Assembly (NCBI GenBank): GCA_947651395.1
Contig: CANSYW010000006.1
Location: 1-64,000, forward strand
Reading direction: 5' to 3'
DNA from: an uncultured Pseudoflavonifractor sp.
Lineage (GTDB): Bacteria; Bacillota; Clostridia; Oscillospirales; Oscillospiraceae
DNA: 64,000 nucleotides
Of the stretch, positions 27,914 through 34,810 are shown piece after piece. The notes below the pieces were generated by a model. It did no database searches. It was given only the letters and a program-made list of their open reading frames with translations, and had not been told where the DNA came from. Each line of letters begins with the position of its first letter. The first letter of the stretch is position 1. Made by a program: the position numbers and the translations under genes.

Positions 27914-28261
27914 TTATATGCCCAGGCCCAGACCGCCGGTGATGCTCTTCATGGAACTGGCGGCGTCGGCGTCAGCGGTGCGCAGAGCCTCGTTGACGGC
28001 GGCCACCACCATGTCCTGAAGCATCTCCACGTCGTCGGGATCCACCGCCTCGGGATCAATGGTCACCGAGACCACCTCCCGCTGGCCGTTGACCTGGGCT
28101 GAGACCACGCCGCCGCCCGCGGCGGCGGTGTAGAGCTTGCCGGCCAGCTCCTCCTGCATTTTGGCCATGTCCTGCTGCATCTTTTGGACCTGTTTCATCA
28201 TGTTCATGTTCATTCCGCCGCCGCCCATACCAAAGCCGCCGCGGTTATATCCCTTTGCCAC
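27914..28261 (-). CDS. YbaB/EbfC nucleoid-associated protein
   Basis: YbaB forms dimers that bind DNA. The 115-residue protein has a Gly/Met-rich N-terminus (GGFGMGGGGMNMNMM) and then the family core QVQKMQQDMAKMQEEL and GGGVVSAQVNGQREVVSVTIDP. I take the GTG at 28261 as start because AAGGAG is nine bases upstream; the GTG at 28267 would be only three bases away from it. It follows dnaX by 13 bp, the classic arrangement, but recR, which usually comes next, is missing here. Confidence 0.92.
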   Translation of the reverse strand: MAKGYNRGGFGMGGGGMNMNMMKQVQKMQQDMAKMQEELAGKLYTAAAGGGVVSAQVNGQREVVSVTIDPEAVDPDDVEMLQDMVVAAVNEALRTADADAASSMKSITGGLGLGI

Positions 28262-28274
28262 GTTCACTCACTCC

Positions 28275-30077
28275 TTATTCTTCCGTGATAATGATCCCGT
28301 CCAGCTCGCCCCCCAGGGCAAGCAGATCGTCCAGCTTATCGTGATCCCCTGCCGCCGGGGCCTTGGGCGGAGGCGGAGCGCCTATATCCACCACAGTCCG
28401 GTAAGGACCGCCTGGAAGGGTCCTGGAGGCCTCGGTCACCGCCGCCAGGATCCCCGGCTTGGATATCATACCTTTGATAAAGTCATTTTGTACCCAGAGG
28501 GTGAGCAGAGGGCCGTCCACAGCCCCTCTCACCATGGCCTTGTTGCTCAAAAAGCTATACTCCCCCATGGGGACCTTCCCCTTGAGCTCCGCCACAAAGC
28601 CAGGCCAGAAGTCTCCCAGCTCAGCCCCCTCCTTTTGGACAGAGGCGGCCGGTTCCACCGTGGGCGCGGCAGCGGGATCCATTACCGGGCGCTCCGCTTC
28701 CACCGGCTCTGCCGGCGCGGCGCCGGGGTCGGAAGGCTCCGGCTCATCGGGCAGGGGCGGGGGCTCCATGTCCCAGGGAGGGGCCTCCTCGTCGGAAGGC
28801 GGCGAAACCGCCGCCGGCGCGGAGGACTTAGGCACGTCGGGGGCCGCCGTCCTTACCGGCGTGGGCTCGGCTTCTCTCCTCTGCGGCCCGCCTCCCGCCT
28901 GTCCTGTGGCCGGCGGGACAAAGTCCCCCTTTTCCATCCGTTCCTCCAGACGGGAGATACGGGCGGAAAGGCCGGCGGAGGAATCGTCCAGCGTCTCATC
29001 ACACAACCGCAGCAGGCACAACTCGGCGTCCACCCGGCGGTTGGCGCTGCGGCCCAGGTCGGCAATGACGGCCTGCAGCCTGCCCAAAAGCTGAGCCAGC
29101 CGCGGGGCGGTGAGCTGCTCGGCCAGGCCCCGCAGGGTCCCCTCGTCATAGCCGCCGGTGAGCAGGCCCGTCCCCCCCTGGGGGGCGGTCTTGCGGATCA
29201 GCAGGTCTCTTGTGAGGGCGGACAGCTCATTGAGCAGGCTCCCCACATCTTTTCCCGCCGCGTAGAGCCGGTTCAGACGCTCCAGGGCGGCGCCGGCATT
29301 TCTCTGGGCGATCTCCCCCATGAGCTGGGCGGTCTCCACATTGCCCGCCAACCCCAACGCGTCCAGGATCTCCTGTTCGCCCAGGCTCTCCGTGCCCGCG
29401 CCCACGGCGCACTGATCCAGCAGGCTCAGGGCGTCCCGCAGACCGCCGTCGGCCAGTCGGGCCAGAAGCTCCGCGCCCTGGTTGGTCAGGGGGATGCCCT
29501 CCTCCCCCGCCACAAACTTCAGCCGTTGGGCGATATCCAGCGGGGAAATTCGCTTGAAGGCAAACTGCTGGCACCGGGATTTGATGGTGGCCGGCACCTT
29601 ATGGAGCTCGGTGGTGGCCAGGATAAACATCAAATGCTCGGGGGGCTCCTCCAGGATCTTCAGCAGGGCATTGAAGGCCGGAGTGGAGAGCATGTGGACT
29701 TCGTCCACAATGTACACCCGCTTGCGCACCGCCGCGGGAGAATAGACCGCCTCGTCCCGGAGGGCCCGGACCTGGTCCACACCGTTATTGGAGGCGGCGT
29801 CCAGCTCCAGCACATCCATCACCGCGCCGCTCTCGATGCCCAGGCAGGCGTCACATTCATTGCAGGGACTGCCGTCCACCGGATGCTCACAGTTCACCGC
29901 CCGGGCCAGGATCTTGGCGCAGGTGGTCTTTCCGGTACCCCGGGTCCCGGTGAAGAGATAGGCGTGGCTGAGCCGGCCCTCACTCACCTGACGTTTGAGG
30001 GTATCGGTGATATGACTCTGGCCCACCACATCGTCAAAGGTGCGGGGCCGCCATTTACGGTAGAGCGCCTGATACAT
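28275..30077 (-). CDS. dnaX: DNA polymerase III subunit gamma/tau
   Basis: DnaX is the clamp-loader ATPase. The 600 residues open with MYQALYRKWRPRTFDDVVGQ, then Walker A GTRGTGKT (residues 44-51), a zinc-binding Cys group (CEHPVDGSPCNECDAC) and Walker B/SRC motifs; a Pro/Ala/Glu-rich tau-like linker starts near residue 390 before a C-terminal domain. The ATG at 30077 follows AGGAGGTGA, and the in-frame extension to 30155 would overlap the SRP RNA terminator. It is preceded by the SRP RNA gene and followed by ybaB. Confidence 0.96.
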   Translation of the reverse strand: MYQALYRKWRPRTFDDVVGQSHITDTLKRQVSEGRLSHAYLFTGTRGTGKTTCAKILARAVNCEHPVDGSPCNECDACLGIESGAVMDVLELDAASNNGVDQVRALRDEAVYSPAAVRKRVYIVDEVHMLSTPAFNALLKILEEPPEHLMFILATTELHKVPATIKSRCQQFAFKRISPLDIAQRLKFVAGEEGIPLTNQGAELLARLADGGLRDALSLLDQCAVGAGTESLGEQEILDALGLAGNVETAQLMGEIAQRNAGAALERLNRLYAAGKDVGSLLNELSALTRDLLIRKTAPQGGTGLLTGGYDEGTLRGLAEQLTAPRLAQLLGRLQAVIADLGRSANRRVDAELCLLRLCDETLDDSSAGLSARISRLEERMEKGDFVPPATGQAGGGPQRREAEPTPVRTAAPDVPKSSAPAAVSPPSDEEAPPWDMEPPPLPDEPEPSDPGAAPAEPVEAERPVMDPAAAPTVEPAASVQKEGAELGDFWPGFVAELKGKVPMGEYSFLSNKAMVRGAVDGPLLTLWVQNDFIKGMISKPGILAAVTEASRTLPGGPYRTVVDIGAPPPPKAPAAGDHDKLDDLLALGGELDGIIITEE

Positions 30078-30108
30078 ATGCCTCACCTCCTGTATAAAGA
30101 GGAATAAA

Positions 30109-30136
30109 GGGAAGAAGGGGCTGAGACCTTCTTCCC
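30109..30136 (-). terminator. Terminator of the SRP RNA gene
   Basis: A 10-bp stem GGGAAGAAGG/CCTTCTTCCC is followed by TTTATT on the minus strand, 15 bases after the SRP RNA 3' end. Confidence 0.8.
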
Positions 30137-30150
30137 TGTTTTCGGCCTGC

Positions 30151-30429
30151 GGCAAGACCGCGCACCGGCCTTTGAAAGACGCGCTATGCCCGTTACCCCG
30201 GCAGCCGGCTCAGGAGCGGCGCCCCCGCGGCACACGCCCGGGCCCGCTTAGTGCTGCTCGGTTCCCCGCCTGACACGGTTCACGGGAAGGCGTTGCGCGG
30301 GACCGATCCTTCATCGCTGCTTACCGGGGTCAGACGACACAGCGCGCTCCCGGGGGCCGGAATTCACCCCTGCTGTAGCGGATCGCAGGTACAGGGCACC
30401 GCTATCTCCCCGGCTAGCGCGGCCTTGCC
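30151..30429 (-). ncRNA. ffs: Signal recognition particle RNA, long Bacillus type
   Basis: Read on the minus strand, the 5' end GGCAAGGCCGCG pairs with the 3' end CGCGGTCTTGCC (one G-U), closing a molecule of about 279 bases. Near the 5' end GGGGAGATAGCGGTGCCCTG is the Alu-domain sequence of Bacillus scRNA. Near the middle GTCAGGCGGGGAACCGAGCA, then GCACTAAG, is the conserved Ffh-binding domain IV with its GNRA-type loop region. So this is the long SRP RNA with Alu domain, unlike 4.5S RNA. The ends are set from the closing helix and could be off by a few bases. Position before dnaX is typical for Firmicutes. Confidence 0.93.
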
Positions 30430-30476
30430 CCGGGCCGAAATCAAACAGATACCCCGGGCAGGCAGATACATATGGT

Positions 30477-30505
30477 ATCATACAACATTTTGGCAAGATT
30501 ATCAA
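30477..30505 (-). promoter_or_regulatory. Promoter of the SRP RNA gene
   Basis: On the minus strand TTGATA (30505-30500), a 17-bp spacer and TATGAT (30482-30477). It implies a 5' precursor of about 40 bases that is trimmed, as is known for Bacillus scRNA. Confidence 0.75.
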
Positions 30506-30542
30506 CCGAGAATTTTATTTTCAGCAAATCAAAAGAAAAAAA

Positions 30543-30571
30543 TTGACACAGGGAAAAATAATTGCTATAAT
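30543..30571 (+). promoter_or_regulatory. Consensus promoter of tRNA-Ala
   Basis: Exact TTGACA (30543-30548), 17-bp spacer and exact TATAAT (30566-30571), ending 21 bases before the tRNA. It lies divergent to the SRP RNA promoter. Confidence 0.9.
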
Positions 30572-30592
30572 GTCATGGCGACAATTCAACAA

Positions 30593-30668
30593 GGGCGGTT
30601 AGCTCAGCTGGGAGAGCGCAGCGTTCGCAACGCTGAGGTCGTGGGTTCGATCCCCATACCGTCCACCA
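30593..30668 (+). tRNA. tRNA-Ala (anticodon CGC)
   Basis: A 76-base cloverleaf including encoded CCA. The acceptor stem GGGCGGT/ACCGTCC contains the G3-U70 pair that is the alanine identity element. The anticodon arm CAGCG-TTCGCAA-CGCTG gives anticodon CGC, and the T arm has GTTCGATCC. A terminator follows directly, so it is a single-tRNA unit. Confidence 0.97.
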
Positions 30669-30676
30669 AAAACGAG

Positions 30677-30708
30677 AACCACCGCAGATCATTCTGCGGT
30701 GGTTTTTT
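30677..30708 (+). terminator. Terminator of tRNA-Ala
   Basis: An 11-bp stem AACCACCGCAG/CTGCGGTGGTT with a 6-base loop runs into TTTTTT. Confidence 0.9.
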
Positions 30709-30734
30709 GAGCTCCTTGATCCCGCAGGCAGGGG

Positions 30735-30762
30735 TTCCAAAAATTGATTTCTGTGATATAAT
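30735..30762 (+). promoter_or_regulatory. Possible promoter of the gene at 30899
   Basis: A consensus TATAAT (30757-30762) with a weak TTCCAA 16 bp upstream. The leader to the start codon would be about 130 bases with no clear regulatory fold. Confidence 0.45.
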
Positions 30763-30898
30763 ACGAAATACAGACCGATATATTTTAAATTTGCCGGAAG
30801 AATGAAATATATGTTCGCAGGTGAAAAAACCGGCGGCGCATCTCCCATCCTTTTCTTGCGGCGGGATCTGTAAAACCATTTATTCGGGAGGTAGTATC

Positions 30899-31282
30899 AT
30901 GCCTGTACTTTTCTTCTACATACCCAATCTTGTGTTGCTGGGCGTCATCCTCTATTTCTTCGTCTACAAGCGGAGCAAATTCAAAAACAGGTCGGGCGCC
31001 GGGGCCTTTTTCTTTGAAAACGATTGCTTGGTACTCAATACCGGAGTGCCCTATCCCATCCCCTTTGAGGAGATCGACCGGGTGGAGCTGCACTACAGTC
31101 AGAGGGAGTTGGATCGCCAGTGGTCCTATAGCCTGTGGGTCCGGGTCGTCCGAAAAAACGGGAAAACCAAGCGGGTATATTATAAGGGCTACCGCACGGC
31201 TAAGCTTCCTCTTCCCGCCGATATGAAAGCGGCGTTGGAGGAAATGGGCCTGCGCGTGGTGATGGTCGACGGACAGAAATAA
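30899..31282 (+). CDS. Small membrane-anchored protein of unknown function
   Basis: The 127-residue protein has one N-terminal membrane helix (VLFFYIPNLVLLGVILYFFV), then a basic stop-transfer YKRSKF and a soluble domain with alternating beta-like strands (NDCLVLNTGVPYPIPFEEID, then RVEL). This layout recalls small bacterial PH-like domain proteins, but I cannot name a family. The ATG at 30899 has GGGAGG eight bases upstream and is preferred to the in-frame start at 30821. It is followed at short distance by the GIY-YIG-like gene. Confidence 0.75.
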   Translation: MPVLFFYIPNLVLLGVILYFFVYKRSKFKNRSGAGAFFFENDCLVLNTGVPYPIPFEEIDRVELHYSQRELDRQWSYSLWVRVVRKNGKTKRVYYKGYRTAKLPLPADMKAALEEMGLRVVMVDGQK

Positions 31283-31322
31283 CGGCCCAGCAGAACCGGA
31301 AACGAAAAAGGAGAGGATACAT

Positions 31323-31667
31323 ATGGATAAGGAGCAAAAAAAGGCTCTGCGCGCCCAATATGATGAGAGAAAACCCGATATGGGGATCGTCTGCTGGCAA
31401 AGCGGCGCCAGGATGTGGATCGCCATCTCCAAGGACGTCAAAGCGGATCATAACGGCAGCTTGTTTCAATTGCGGCTGGGCTCCTGGCCCAACCGAGAAC
31501 TGCAAAAGGCCTTTACCGAAGACCCCGATTCCTTTCAGTGGTCTGTCCTGAAAACCCTGGAATATGAGGAACGGGATAAAGATCACAGTGAGGAGTTGGA
31601 ATTGCTGTATATGATCTGTCTGGAGGAGCATCCGGAGGCGCAGCAAATGCGTCCCGGCAGAAAGTGA
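31323..31667 (+). CDS. GIY-YIG-like (LuxR-associated type) domain protein
   Basis: This 114-residue protein resembles the short Clostridial proteins assigned to the GIY-YIG_LuxR_like group. The pattern is a basic N-terminus (KEQKKALRAQYDERKPDMGI), a central ISKDVKADHN segment and a C-terminal acidic helix with HSEELELLY. The core GIY...YIG motif is degenerate (GIVCWQ and MWIAIS), so nuclease activity is doubtful. AAAGGAGAGG precedes the ATG. The gene is part of a run of small plus-strand accessory genes. Confidence 0.6.
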   Translation: MDKEQKKALRAQYDERKPDMGIVCWQSGARMWIAISKDVKADHNGSLFQLRLGSWPNRELQKAFTEDPDSFQWSVLKTLEYEERDKDHSEELELLYMICLEEHPEAQQMRPGRK

Positions 31668-31752
31668 GTCTCCCCTTATGGGATCGCCGCTGACTCCTTC
31701 CCTCCCGGCGTCCGGCAAATCTTCAATCACAAGAAAGCGTTTGAGGTATAAT

Positions 31753-32274
31753 TTGACCATCAGAAAAGAAGAACCCAAAGATCACAGTGCGGTCTATTCC
31801 GTTGTAAAGCGGGCCTTTGACAGCGCCGAGCACGCAGACGGAACCGAGCATAAGCTGGTCAACGCTCTGCGCAAGGGTGACGCCTATATCCCCCAGCTGT
31901 CCCTGGTCGCCGAGATCGACGGAAGGATCATGGGGCACATCATGTTTACAAAGGCGTGGGCCGGGGATACCGCCATCCTGGCCCTGGCCCCACTGGCCGT
32001 GCTGCCGGAATATCAGCGCAAGGGCGTGGGAACTGCCCTGATCCGGGAGGGCCACCGGATCGCCAGGGAGCTGGGATATGGATATTCCATTGTTCTGGGC
32101 AGCGAGAACTATTATCCCCGGACCGGTTATCTGCCGGCGGACACCTTCGGGCTCCGGGCCCCCTTTGAGGTGCCGGGAGAGAACTTTATGGCCTTCAAGC
32201 TCAGTGGCAGCGCCCCTTCCATCCAGGGCACGGTCAAATACGCGAAAGAATTCGGGATCTGTGATCCCATTTAA
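31753..32274 (+). CDS. GNAT-family N-acetyltransferase
   Basis: The 173-residue protein has the GNAT fold: TIRKEEPKDHSAVYSVVKRA at the N-terminus, strand 4 LALAPLAVLPEYQ and the acetyl-CoA pyrophosphate loop QRKGVGTAL, then a C-terminal SENYYPRTGY. The TTG at 31753 is chosen because GAGG lies six bases upstream and it gives the usual MTIR start; an ATG at 31678 in frame has no ribosome site. The group commonly acetylates small amines or proteins; the substrate is unknown. It is followed 14 bp later by the DUF4180 gene. Confidence 0.85.
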   Translation: MTIRKEEPKDHSAVYSVVKRAFDSAEHADGTEHKLVNALRKGDAYIPQLSLVAEIDGRIMGHIMFTKAWAGDTAILALAPLAVLPEYQRKGVGTALIREGHRIARELGYGYSIVLGSENYYPRTGYLPADTFGLRAPFEVPGENFMAFKLSGSAPSIQGTVKYAKEFGICDPI

Positions 32275-32288
32275 AAAGGTAAACTCAA

Positions 32289-32651
32289 ATGGAAATCAAT
32301 AAAATTGAACACAACGGCGCTTTTTGCGCCGTGATCCAGAGCGACACGGTGGTGATCACCGACCCCCAGTCCGCCCTTGACCTTTTGATGTCGGCCACTT
32401 ACGAGGCCGGGACAAAGAACATCGTGATCGACAAAAAACTCATTGCGGAGGACTTCTTTATCCTCAGCTCCGGTCTTGCGGGAGATATCCTGCAAAAATA
32501 CGTCAACTACAGCGGACGCATCGCGATCTACGGCGACTTTTCTCACTACACAAGCAAACCGCTGAAGGATTTCATATACGAAAGCAACAAGGGCCACAGT
32601 GTTTTCTTTGTTCCCACTCAGGAAGAAGCAATCGCTACGCTGACCCGCTGA
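32289..32651 (+). CDS. DUF4180 domain protein
   Basis: The 120-residue protein matches the DUF4180 family over its full length: EHNGAFCAVIQSDTVVITDP at the start, AGTKNIVIDKKLIAEDFFIL in the middle and a C-terminal SHYTSKPLKDFIYESNKG. It has no signal or membrane segment. The fold is thought to resemble STAS-like or Rossmann proteins, but the function is unknown. It starts at ATG 32289 after AAAAGGT. The gene is part of the small accessory run and may be cotranscribed with the acetyltransferase gene. Confidence 0.8.
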   Translation: MEINKIEHNGAFCAVIQSDTVVITDPQSALDLLMSATYEAGTKNIVIDKKLIAEDFFILSSGLAGDILQKYVNYSGRIAIYGDFSHYTSKPLKDFIYESNKGHSVFFVPTQEEAIATLTR

Positions 32652-32716
32652 AACAGACGTCAATTTTTATAAAATGCCCAAATTCCGGGAAACCTGAATT
32701 TGGGGTGAATGCGGAC

Positions 32717-33619
32717 ATGAACTTTTTTCACGGGGCAAAGCAAACAGGGCCCTATTTTGAAGGCTGGTATTTGAAGCACCAAAGCAGGGCCGGACAGACC
32801 CTGGCGCTGATCCCCGCCTTCCATATCGACCGTACGAAACACCCTACGGCCTCTCTTCAAGTCATTTCAAACGACAAGAGCTGGTGGCTGGAATACCCCA
32901 GCGCCCAGTTACAGGCCAGCCAAGCGCAATTTGAGGTGCGGCTCGGGCGATCCCATTTCAGCAGCCGGGGCGTCAACCTCCATATTGACCGGGACGGGCT
33001 GTCCCTCCACGGCACATTGCGCTATGGCCCCTTTACCTCCCTCCGCTCCGACATCATGGGCCCGTTTCGGCTTCTGGGGAGAATGCAGTGCTCCCACGGC
33101 GTCATCAGTATGGGACATTCTCTCCAGGGAACCCTGATCCTGAACGGCAAGGAGATGGATTTTTCCAACGGGCTTGGATATATCGAGACAGACCGGGGAC
33201 ACTCCTTTCCCCACACCTATCTCTGGAGCCAGTGCGTCTGGGACGGACCGGAGCGGGGCAGTTTCATGCTTGCCGCCGCAACCGTCCCCCTTTCCGCGGT
33301 GCGCTTCACCGGCTGCATCTGCTCGGTTTTTTACCAGGATCGGGAATACCGTCTGGCAACCTATCAAGGCGCTAAAATTGAGGAATGGTCTTTCTCCGGG
33401 GCGAGCGTCCGGCAGGGGAAATACCGCCTGAAGGTGGAGCTGCTGCAGGCCCGGGAACAAGCGCTCCACGCCCCGGTGGACGGCCGCATGGAGCGCACGA
33501 TCCACGAGAGTCTCTGCGCGCGGGTACGCTGTCGCTTCTGGCGCGGAAAAGAGCTCCTGTTTCAGCACACGGATCCGTGTGCCGCTTTCGAGTATTCAAA
33601 ATCTGAGGGGCAAGGATGA
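32717..33619 (+). CDS. Tocopherol cyclase-like protein
   Basis: The 300-residue protein resembles the tocopherol cyclase-like family (PF14249): the N-terminal PYFEGWYLKHQ, then ALIPAFHID, and the later GLGYIETDRGHSFPHTYLWSQ with the Trp/His-rich pattern. Bacterial members are calycin-like and none in Clostridia has a known substrate; this organism has no reason to make tocopherol. The ATG at 32717 has GGGGTGA eight bases upstream; a GTG at 32705 is less likely. Its stop codon lies inside a palindromic terminator shared with the convergent gene. Confidence 0.8.
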   Translation: MNFFHGAKQTGPYFEGWYLKHQSRAGQTLALIPAFHIDRTKHPTASLQVISNDKSWWLEYPSAQLQASQAQFEVRLGRSHFSSRGVNLHIDRDGLSLHGTLRYGPFTSLRSDIMGPFRLLGRMQCSHGVISMGHSLQGTLILNGKEMDFSNGLGYIETDRGHSFPHTYLWSQCVWDGPERGSFMLAAATVPLSAVRFTGCICSVFYQDREYRLATYQGAKIEEWSFSGASVRQGKYRLKVELLQAREQALHAPVDGRMERTIHESLCARVRCRFWRGKELLFQHTDPCAAFEYSKSEGQG

Positions 33620-33641
33620 TCATCCTTGCCCCTCAGATTTT
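33598..33641. terminator. Perfect 22-bp palindrome, bidirectional terminator
   Basis: The 44 bases from 33598 to 33641 are a perfect inverted repeat with AAAA at one end and TTTT at the other. It contains the stop codon of the plus-strand gene (33617-33619) and most of the stop of the minus-strand gene (33640-33642). Confidence 0.9.
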
Positions 33642-34014
33642 ACTCGTCATTTTTCACATTCGACGTATCGGTTTGGCCATGCTCGCCCCGCAGCTCAAAG
33701 TGGATCAGTATGCTCAGCAGAGCCCGCAGAGCGATCACCGCCCCAAGGGTCAAAAGCTCGCTCATCTCCCGTACCAGCACCGTCTTCAGGATCTCTGCCG
33801 CCATCTTGAATTCCAGCGCGGTGGCCAGACCGTTGGCCAATTCCACCTTCAGGTCAAAGCTGCGGTGGAGAAAGATGGTTTGCAGGTACTCCCAGAACGC
33901 ATGGAGCGCGCTGAAGGTCACAACAAAGATCCCGATCAGCTCCAGCATGGCTATAATAGGAGGAAGGATCATCTCGTTCAGCTGTTCTATCATTTCTCTG
34001 TCGTCCCTTTCCAT
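33640..34014 (-). CDS. DUF1622 membrane protein
   Basis: The 124-residue protein has three hydrophobic segments: IIAMLELIGIFVVTFSALHA, a middle ALEFKMAAEILKTVL stretch, and LGAVIALRALLSILIHFEL near the C-terminus. The arrangement LALEFxxAxEILxTxL matches DUF1622, a widespread small integral membrane family of unknown function. It starts at ATG 34014; its ribosome site is weak. It lies convergent to the tocopherol cyclase-like gene and downstream of the CmpB-like gene. Confidence 0.85.
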   Translation of the reverse strand: MERDDREMIEQLNEMILPPIIAMLELIGIFVVTFSALHAFWEYLQTIFLHRSFDLKVELANGLATALEFKMAAEILKTVLVREMSELLTLGAVIALRALLSILIHFELRGEHGQTDTSNVKNDE

Positions 34015-34061
34015 CTTGATCTGATGCGCCCCTGATTATAACAGAAACGGGCACAGTTGAC

Positions 34062-34094
34062 AAGGGGGCCGTTTCCTTGGGAAACGGCCCCCTT
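34062..34094 (-). terminator. Terminator after the CmpB-like gene
   Basis: A 14-bp stem AAGGGGGCCGTTTC/GAAACGGCCCCCTT with a 5-base loop lies just after the gene ending at 34100. The T-tract is short (TTGTC). Confidence 0.7.
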
Positions 34095-34099
34095 CCCCG

Positions 34100-34810
34100 T
34101 CATTCTTTCTGCTGAAACACCATGGCGGGTATCTTTTCGTCGATATACTCATCCGGATATACCCGGTCAAAAAATGTCCCGATAAATGTCCTGGGGGGAA
34201 GTCCCTGATCCCGCATTGCCCGGCGGCCCATGGCCCCGTAGGAGAGCGCCAGATCCACGATCATCAGCACCAGCGCGACATAGTAGACCACCTGGCCCAC
34301 CCGATAGGGGATCTTTTCGATCCACCTGGAGACAAAGGGATAGACCAGCTTCATCAGGACCATCCCGCCCAGACCCCAAAACATCATAAAAAGCAGCGTG
34401 GTGCGGCCGTTGATGTTGGTGGGGATATTGGAGTAGTCCCAAATAGTGGAGCCAAAAACCTTCTCGGCAATCAGGCTGGTGGCATACTCCGTGACGCCGC
34501 CGATCAGCGCCGACCAGGCCCAGGTCCTGAACCAGGATCTCTTTTCCGTGTTCCGCCCCAGAAATATCACAAAAATGCAGATGCCCAGACCATAGATGGG
34601 GCTGAAGGGGCCGTAGAAGATCCCCTGCCGGTTTACCTTCTCCTGAAAGCGGATATACCACAGGATCTCCTCATAATAGGTGCCGATAATACACCCCAGC
34701 ACAAAAAAGGCAAAGATCTTCACAAAGCAGTAGCCCTGGGCAAATATCCGTCTCTCCGACACTCCGCCCTGCCCGGACACACTCCACTCCTCCACCGGTC
34801 GTTCATTCAT
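34100..34810 (-). CDS. CmpB-like (PF06541) integral membrane protein
   Basis: The 236-residue protein has about five or six hydrophobic segments and the family motifs GTYYEEILWYI near residue 45, GIFYGPFSPIYGLG, and FGSTIWDYSNIPTNINGRT. The family is labelled putative ABC transporter permease, but no ATPase is encoded nearby and the actual role is unknown. Its ATG overlaps the 3' end of the anchored lipase-like gene by eight bases, so the two are probably translationally coupled. Confidence 0.85.
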   Translation of the reverse strand: MNERPVEEWSVSGQGGVSERRIFAQGYCFVKIFAFFVLGCIIGTYYEEILWYIRFQEKVNRQGIFYGPFSPIYGLGICIFVIFLGRNTEKRSWFRTWAWSALIGGVTEYATSLIAEKVFGSTIWDYSNIPTNINGRTTLLFMMFWGLGGMVLMKLVYPFVSRWIEKIPYRVGQVVYYVALVLMIVDLALSYGAMGRRAMRDQGLPPRTFIGTFFDRVYPDEYIDEKIPAMVFQQKE

